A DNA stretch of 34,400 nucleotides from CAYSPU01 sp964432995 (GTDB lineage: Bacteria; Verrucomicrobiota; Verrucomicrobiia; Limisphaerales; JAHDYP01), in contig CAYSPU010000025.1 of the NCBI GenBank assembly GCA_964432995.1, positions 1 through 34,400 of the forward strand. Reading direction: 5' to 3'. The translations under genes were made by a program, and so were the position numbers. Shown here one piece after another: positions 30,034 to 34,400 of the stretch. Under the pieces are notes generated by a model. The model had not been told where the DNA came from, did not search any database, and saw only the letters and a list, made by a program, of their open reading frames with translations. How positions within the stretch are numbered: the first letter of the stretch is position 1; every line of letters begins with the position of its first letter.

Positions 30034-33000
30034 ATGTTCCAGCTCGGAACGAGGTCGGGCCGGTGGCTCGCTGCGACCGTGTGCGCCCTGGCCGCCGCAG
30101 GGTGTAGCCTGCCGGCGGCCAGCACCTCCGCGTCCGAGTGGCACCCTGAGCAGGGATTCCGCTGGAGTCCGCTCTCCGTGCCGTCCCCGGGTAAGACCGG
30201 GTTCACTCCGCTGCCGGCACGGTCGACGGGGCTGGTCTTCACCAACGCGCTGGACGAGTTCTCCGGGGCCACCAACCGCGTGCTCTTCAATGGCGCGGGC
30301 GCCGCCGCGGGAGACTTTGACAACGACGGCCTGCCCGACGTTTTTCTCTGCAATCTGAGCGGGAGCAACGTCCTCTTCCGGAATCTGGGTCAATGGCGCT
30401 TCCAGGACGTGACGGCCGCCGCGGGTTTGGGCAGGCTGCACCCGCTGAGCCGGGGCGCGGTATTCGCCGATGTGAACGGCGACGCCTGTCTGGACCTGCT
30501 GATCTCGGTCACGGGCGGAGGTGTGCTCTGCTATCTCAATGACGGGCACGGGAAGTTCGTCGACGCCACGAGGGCGGCCGGAACGAGCAGCACCTCCGGA
30601 AGCCTCACCATGGCCCTGGCCGATATCGATGGCAACGGCACGCTCGACCTCTACATCGGCAACAATCGATCCGACGACATCCGCGATCGCGGTCGGGTGG
30701 CCGTGACGATGGTCGGCGGTCGGCCCGTCATGCGGGGAACCGAGACCAACCGCTTTGTGCTGCTCAACAACCGGCTGGAGGAGTGCGGCCAACCGGATCA
30801 ACTTCTGCTCAACGACGGCGCCGGCCGCTTCCGGCAGGTGTCCTGGACCGACGGGACGTTCGTCGACGCGTCCGGTCGGAAGTTGGCCGAGCCTCCGGCG
30901 GATTGGGCGCTCACCGCCACCTTTCGCGACGTCAACCACGATCTGGCGCCCGACCTCTACGTCTGCAACGATTATTGGACGCCGGATCGCTTCTGGACCA
31001 ATGACGGTCGCGGCCGCTTTCGCGCGGTCGACAACCGGGCCCTGCGCAAGACCAGCGCCAGCTCGATGAGCGTCGACTTCGGCGACATCGACCGCGACGG
31101 TGACGTGGACTTCCTCGTGGTCGATATGCTCAGCCGGTATCCGCACCTGCGCAAGCGGCAGTTGTTCGCCCAGATCCCGATGGCGACACCGCTCGGCATC
31201 ATCGAGGACCGCCCCCAGACGATGCGCAGCACGCTGTTCCTCAATCGCCAGGACGGCACCTTCGCCGAGATTGCCTATTACGCCGACCTGCAGGGCTGCG
31301 ATTGGTCCTGGGCGCCCCTGTTCCTCGACGTGGATCTCGACGGCTACGAGGATCTCCTGATCGGCGCCGGCTACTTTCGCGACGTTCAGGACTACGACGC
31401 GGAGAACGAAGTCCGCGCGCGGCAGCATTCCTGGACCGGTTTCCGGAGCGAAGCCGAACGCCAGCGCGCCTTCACGCTCGAGTTGATGGAGCATTACCGG
31501 CTCTATCCTCCTCTCCACATGCCGCTCGGCGGGTTCCGCAACCTCCGCAACTGCCGGTTCGAGGAAGTGACCGAAGCCTGGGGCCTGAACGTGCTCGGCT
31601 GCCACCAGGGCGTGGTCATGGCCGATTTCGACCGCGATGGCGACGTGGACCTGGCGGTCAACAACTTCAACGGCCCCGCCCTCCTCTTCCGCAACGAAAG
31701 CCCGGCGGGCCGCGTGGCGGTCCGATTGAAAGGCCGGCCGCCCAACACCCAGGGGATCGGCTCCAAAGTCATCATGGTCGGCGGCGCCGTTCCCAGACAA
31801 AGCACCGAGATCATCTCGGGCGGGCACTATCTGTCCGGCTCGGATCCCCAGGCGGTGTTCGCCACCGGGGCGGCGGTGGACGGCATGACGATCGAAGTCC
31901 GCTGGCGCAACGGCGGCCGAAGCGTCGTCCCCAACGTGCACGCCAATCGCCTCTACGAGATCGACGAGACCGCGGCCCAGCCCGCGCCCGTCGAGACTCC
32001 GCCGGCGCCCACTCCGATCTTCGAGGACGTCAGCGATCTCCTCGCGCACCAGCATTCGGAAACGGAGTTCAACGACTACGAGCGCCAGCCGTTGCTTCCT
32101 TTCAAACTCAGTCAATTGGGCCCGGGCGTGGCCTGGACCGATTTGGACGGCGACGGCCATGACGACCTGGTCGTGGGCTCTGGCCGCGGCGGTACGCCGG
32201 CCTGGTTCCGCTCGAACGGGCGCGGCCAGTTCACGGCGGCGCCCGCCGCTTCGGCGCTCATCGTTCCCGACGACTTGGCCGGCCTCGTCGGCTGGGAAGA
32301 CGGCAGCGGCGGGCGCGCCGTTCTGGCGGGGCTCACCGGCTACGAGGTCAAGTGCAGCTTCGCCGCGTTGCGCTTTGCCGCCACCACCAACGCGCTGGCG
32401 CCCGGCGTGCCGCTCGCCTCCGAGATGACCGGCGGCGGCGCCCTGGCCTTGGGCGACATGAACGGGGACGGTCGCCTGGTGCTGTTCGTCGCCGGCGGGG
32501 TGGTCCCCGGACAATACCCGCTCTCCGCCCCGTCCAAGCTCTATCGCTTCGAGGAGCGCCAGTGGAAACTCGATGCCCGCAACAGCGTGCTCCTTCAGAA
32601 CCTCGGCATTGTCAACAGCGCCCTCTGGAGCGACCTGGATGCCGACGGTCGTCCGGAGTTGGTGCTGGCGTGCGAGTGGGGACCGATCCGCGTCTTCAAG
32701 AGCCGGGCCGGGGCTCTGTTTGAGGTCACGGAGCAGTTCGGACTCAAGTCACTCACCGGGTGGTGGCGGGGAGTCACCGCCGGGGACCTGAACAACGACG
32801 GTCGGCTGGACCTCATTGCGGCCAACTGGGGGCTCAACAGCCAGTACCGCGCCTCCGCCGGGAAGCCGCTGGTCTTTGTCTACGGCCAAATGGCCCAGCC
32901 TGGGGTCATGGACATCATCGAAACGGAGTACGTCACCAACACCCTCGCGCCCTCGCGCCAGCTCCGGGAGATGGCCGCGTCCCTGCCTTTTCTGCAGGAG

Positions 33001-33750
33001 TGGTTCACCACGCACAAGGCGTACAGCGAAGCGACCCTGGACGAAGTGCTCGGCGACCGCAAGGTGCTGGCGAAGCGGGTCACCGCCACCACGCTGACGT
33101 CGATGGCCTTTCTCAACACCGGCCAAGGCTTCCAGGCGGTCGAGTTGCCCCGCGAAGCCCAGTTCTCCCCGGCCTTCAGCGTGAACGTGGCGGACTTCGA
33201 CGGGGACGGCAACGACGACGTCTTTCTGAGTCAGAACATGTATGGCCTTCAGCCCCAGATTGCGCGGATCGACGCCGGCGTCGGCCTTTGGCTCCGGGGC
33301 GACGGCGCCGGCCAACTCGCGCCCGTGCCCCCAGCCCGCTCCGGCGTCTACGTCTTCGGCGATCAACGCGGCGCCGCCGTCGGCGACTACGATGAAGACG
33401 GGCGGGTGGACTTGGTTGTGACCCAGAACGGGGCTAGCACGAGGCTCTACCACAACGTTGGGGCCGCGCCCGGCCTGCGTGTGAAGCTGAAAGGACCGCC
33501 GGGAAACCCCAACGGCATCGGCGCCGTGCTGCGGCTCCAATTCAAGGGCCGCCAGGGACCGGCCCGCGAGATCCACGCCGGCTCCGGTTACTGGTCGCAG
33601 GACAGCCTTGTGCCGGTGCTCGGTGCGTCCACCCCGCCGGAGAGCTTGTGGATCCGTTGGCCCGGAGGCCGGGTCACCACCACGCCCATCCCCCCCAATA
33701 CCCGGCAGATCACTGTCGACACCGCCGGGCAGGCAACTGTCACCCGATAG
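30034..33750 (+). CDS. Large FG-GAP/VCBS lipoprotein with two ASPIC/UnbV domains
   Basis: 1238 residues from ATG 30034, which gives a lipoprotein signal (WLAATVCALAAAGC). It is made of two similar halves. Each has FG-GAP/VCBS beta-propeller repeats with calcium-binding loops of the DxDxDGxxD type, thirteen by my count, for example DFDNDGLPDV, DIDRDGDVDF, DFDRDGDVDL, DLDGDGHDDL, DFDGDGNDDV and DYDEDGRVDL. Each half ends in an ASPIC/UnbV domain: VRLKGRPPNTQGIGSKV...ISGGHYLSGSD (about residues 565-650) and VKLKGPPGNPNGIGAVL...HAGSGYWSQDS (about 1150-1230). Such proteins are surface-exposed and thought to bind ligands or glycans; the exact role is unknown. The frame extends upstream of 30034, but the signal peptide fixes the start. 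Confidence 0.9.
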   Translation: MFQLGTRSGRWLAATVCALAAAGCSLPAASTSASEWHPEQGFRWSPLSVPSPGKTGFTPLPARSTGLVFTNALDEFSGATNRVLFNGAGAAAGDFDNDGLPDVFLCNLSGSNVLFRNLGQWRFQDVTAAAGLGRLHPLSRGAVFADVNGDACLDLLISVTGGGVLCYLNDGHGKFVDATRAAGTSSTSGSLTMALADIDGNGTLDLYIGNNRSDDIRDRGRVAVTMVGGRPVMRGTETNRFVLLNNRLEECGQPDQLLLNDGAGRFRQVSWTDGTFVDASGRKLAEPPADWALTATFRDVNHDLAPDLYVCNDYWTPDRFWTNDGRGRFRAVDNRALRKTSASSMSVDFGDIDRDGDVDFLVVDMLSRYPHLRKRQLFAQIPMATPLGIIEDRPQTMRSTLFLNRQDGTFAEIAYYADLQGCDWSWAPLFLDVDLDGYEDLLIGAGYFRDVQDYDAENEVRARQHSWTGFRSEAERQRAFTLELMEHYRLYPPLHMPLGGFRNLRNCRFEEVTEAWGLNVLGCHQGVVMADFDRDGDVDLAVNNFNGPALLFRNESPAGRVAVRLKGRPPNTQGIGSKVIMVGGAVPRQSTEIISGGHYLSGSDPQAVFATGAAVDGMTIEVRWRNGGRSVVPNVHANRLYEIDETAAQPAPVETPPAPTPIFEDVSDLLAHQHSETEFNDYERQPLLPFKLSQLGPGVAWTDLDGDGHDDLVVGSGRGGTPAWFRSNGRGQFTAAPAASALIVPDDLAGLVGWEDGSGGRAVLAGLTGYEVKCSFAALRFAATTNALAPGVPLASEMTGGGALALGDMNGDGRLVLFVAGGVVPGQYPLSAPSKLYRFEERQWKLDARNSVLLQNLGIVNSALWSDLDADGRPELVLACEWGPIRVFKSRAGALFEVTEQFGLKSLTGWWRGVTAGDLNNDGRLDLIAANWGLNSQYRASAGKPLVFVYGQMAQPGVMDIIETEYVTNTLAPSRQLREMAASLPFLQEWFTTHKAYSEATLDEVLGDRKVLAKRVTATTLTSMAFLNTGQGFQAVELPREAQFSPAFSVNVADFDGDGNDDVFLSQNMYGLQPQIARIDAGVGLWLRGDGAGQLAPVPPARSGVYVFGDQRGAAVGDYDEDGRVDLVVTQNGASTRLYHNVGAAPGLRVKLKGPPGNPNGIGAVLRLQFKGRQGPAREIHAGSGYWSQDSLVPVLGASTPPESLWIRWPGGRVTTTPIPPNTRQITVDTAGQATVTR

Positions 33751-33763
33751 AGGTCGTTGCGAC

Positions 33764-34105
33764 ATGTCGCGGCTGAGTCAAGTCTTTCATCGCCGGAGCC
33801 TGACACTGGCGTGGATTGCTCTTCTGCTCAGCCTCCTTGCCGGGCATCACGCCCTCGCCATGGCGGTTCACCTGTCGAAATCGACGACTCCTCCGAGTTC
33901 GTTCTTCATCATTCGTCTCATCGCGCTGTGCGTCCTCGCCTTCGTGGTCAGCATCCACGCGGTGTGCAATCTCATTGCCGACGTTGAGCGTGGGTACTCG
34001 CCCAACCGGTGCCAGCTTGCGGCGGTCGTTCTCTTCTTCGCGGTCCCGCTGTCCGGGTGGTTGATGTATCAGCTCATCCGACTGGTCCTGATGCCTCCTG
34101 CGTAG
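33764..34105 (+). CDS. Small three-helix membrane protein of unknown function
   Basis: 113 residues from ATG 33764, 13 bases after the large lipoprotein gene, with AGAGG about ten bases before it, one of the few Shine-Dalgarno-like sites in the window. Three hydrophobic segments are visible: LAWIALLLSLLAGHHALAM, FFIIRLIALCVLAFVVSIHA and LAAVVLFFAVPLSGWLMYQL. A short charged loop (DVERGYSPNRCQ) separates the last two. I recognise no family. Probably cotranscribed with the lipoprotein. Confidence 0.75.
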   Translation: MSRLSQVFHRRSLTLAWIALLLSLLAGHHALAMAVHLSKSTTPPSSFFIIRLIALCVLAFVVSIHAVCNLIADVERGYSPNRCQLAAVVLFFAVPLSGWLMYQLIRLVLMPPA

Positions 34106-34114
34106 GGTCAGGCG

Positions 34115-34130
34115 TTAAGCAATTAAGCAA
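34115..34130. repeat. Two tandem TTAAGCAA octamers
   Basis: TTAAGCAATTAAGCAA, flanked by GCG and GCGC, is one of the few AT-rich spots in the window. It lies ten bases after the membrane-protein stop. Possible protein-binding site or chance. Confidence 0.4.
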
Positions 34131-34202
34131 GCGCTGGTCCGGTGGCGTTGGTTGCCGCCAGGCATCTGGATTCCCTCGGCGCCGGGCTGAGGCGGTGTCT
34201 CC

Positions 34203-34400
34203 TCACAGGTCCCGGAGCATGTCCACGTAGAAGCGGTGGAAGTCAAAACGCCGGATCCGGCGCTTGTGTCTTCGGGAACCGGGCGAGATACCAGAGGCGC
34301 GGGGCCTTTTCGCTGCGCCGCCGGTTTGCACCTGGGGGATGGAGTCGGGCGCGCTGGGTGGAGGCGGCCGGTGCGGCGGGCCGGGTGGGCGCGCCCACAC
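34203..34400 (-). CDS. Possible C-terminal fragment of a gene running off the window
   Basis: The frame is open from the window edge to the stop at 34203 and ends RRIRRFDFHRFYVDMLRDL, which looks like a real protein C-terminus with aromatic and charged residues. The 45 residues before it are Pro/Gly/Arg-rich and could equally be high-GC noise. No family is recognised. Weak support; the sequence beyond the window would decide. Confidence 0.35.
   Translation of the reverse strand: MWARPPGPPHRPPPPSAPDSIPQVQTGGAAKRPRASGISPGSRRHKRRIRRFDFHRFYVDMLRDL

Noticed and set aside
29269..32514. A 1081-codon minus-strand open frame
   Set aside because: It is antisense to the FG-GAP lipoprotein and neighbours; the open frame follows from high GC and codon bias. 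No motif is recognisable.

Overview
The window looks like a fragment of a high-GC Verrucomicrobiota genome (Pedosphaera/Limisphaera-like), probably from a metagenome assembly because a run of ten N interrupts one gene. The phylum guess is inference. It rests on a pseudopilin with the [24 protein letters not shown] start and a C-terminal H-x9-DG motif, a DUF1080 protein, a double ASPIC/UnbV lipoprotein, a BatD-type aerotolerance operon, PssA/Psd, and few Shine-Dalgarno sites. I saw no rRNA, tRNA, CRISPR array, transposase or phage gene.

Layout. 1-4290: end of an aerotolerance (Bat) operon on the plus strand: the end of a BatC-like coiled-coil protein, a BatD-BatE fusion, and a SUMF1-fold lipoprotein, followed by ten heptamer repeats. 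4394-7041 (minus): a secreted protein with a pseudopilin-like C-terminus, then a nitrilase-family amidohydrolase. 7288-12027 (plus): MnmA, a Tat-exported TIM-barrel isomerase-like protein, a serine palmitoyltransferase-like enzyme and an extended SDR, the last two suggesting sphingolipid synthesis. 12163-14327 (minus): a TatT/TatP pair of a TPR-associated TRAP transporter without membrane subunits here. 14537-17074 (plus): a PpiD-like membrane chaperone broken by the N gap, and an RluA-family protein with an altered catalytic motif. 17111-19439 (minus): Psd, PssA and a LysE-family exporter, so phosphatidylethanolamine synthesis. 19664-20197 (plus): a DEDDy exonuclease.

20510-23182 (minus): an HDOD response regulator and an aldehyde dehydrogenase. 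23681-25840 (minus): a secreted DUF1080 protein carrying a HEWMH zinc-protease motif. 26140-26757 (minus): an unknown secreted protein, divergent from 26911-28206 (plus), an ECF sigma factor with two small membrane proteins. Then come a pseudopilin whose 5' end lies in a repeat element, a nucleotidyltransferase-like protein, a 1238-residue FG-GAP/ASPIC lipoprotein and a small membrane protein.

Together these are mostly envelope functions: lipid synthesis, periplasmic folding, exported lipoproteins, pseudopilins and envelope-stress-type regulation. The intergenic spaces hold a family of palindromic elements bounded by GGTAGGGCG/CGCCCTACC, shared between distant gaps. The least explained items are the DUF1080-zincin fusion, the YRLE variant of RluA, the palindromic control region before the sigma factor, and the repeat element read in frame into the pseudopilin.
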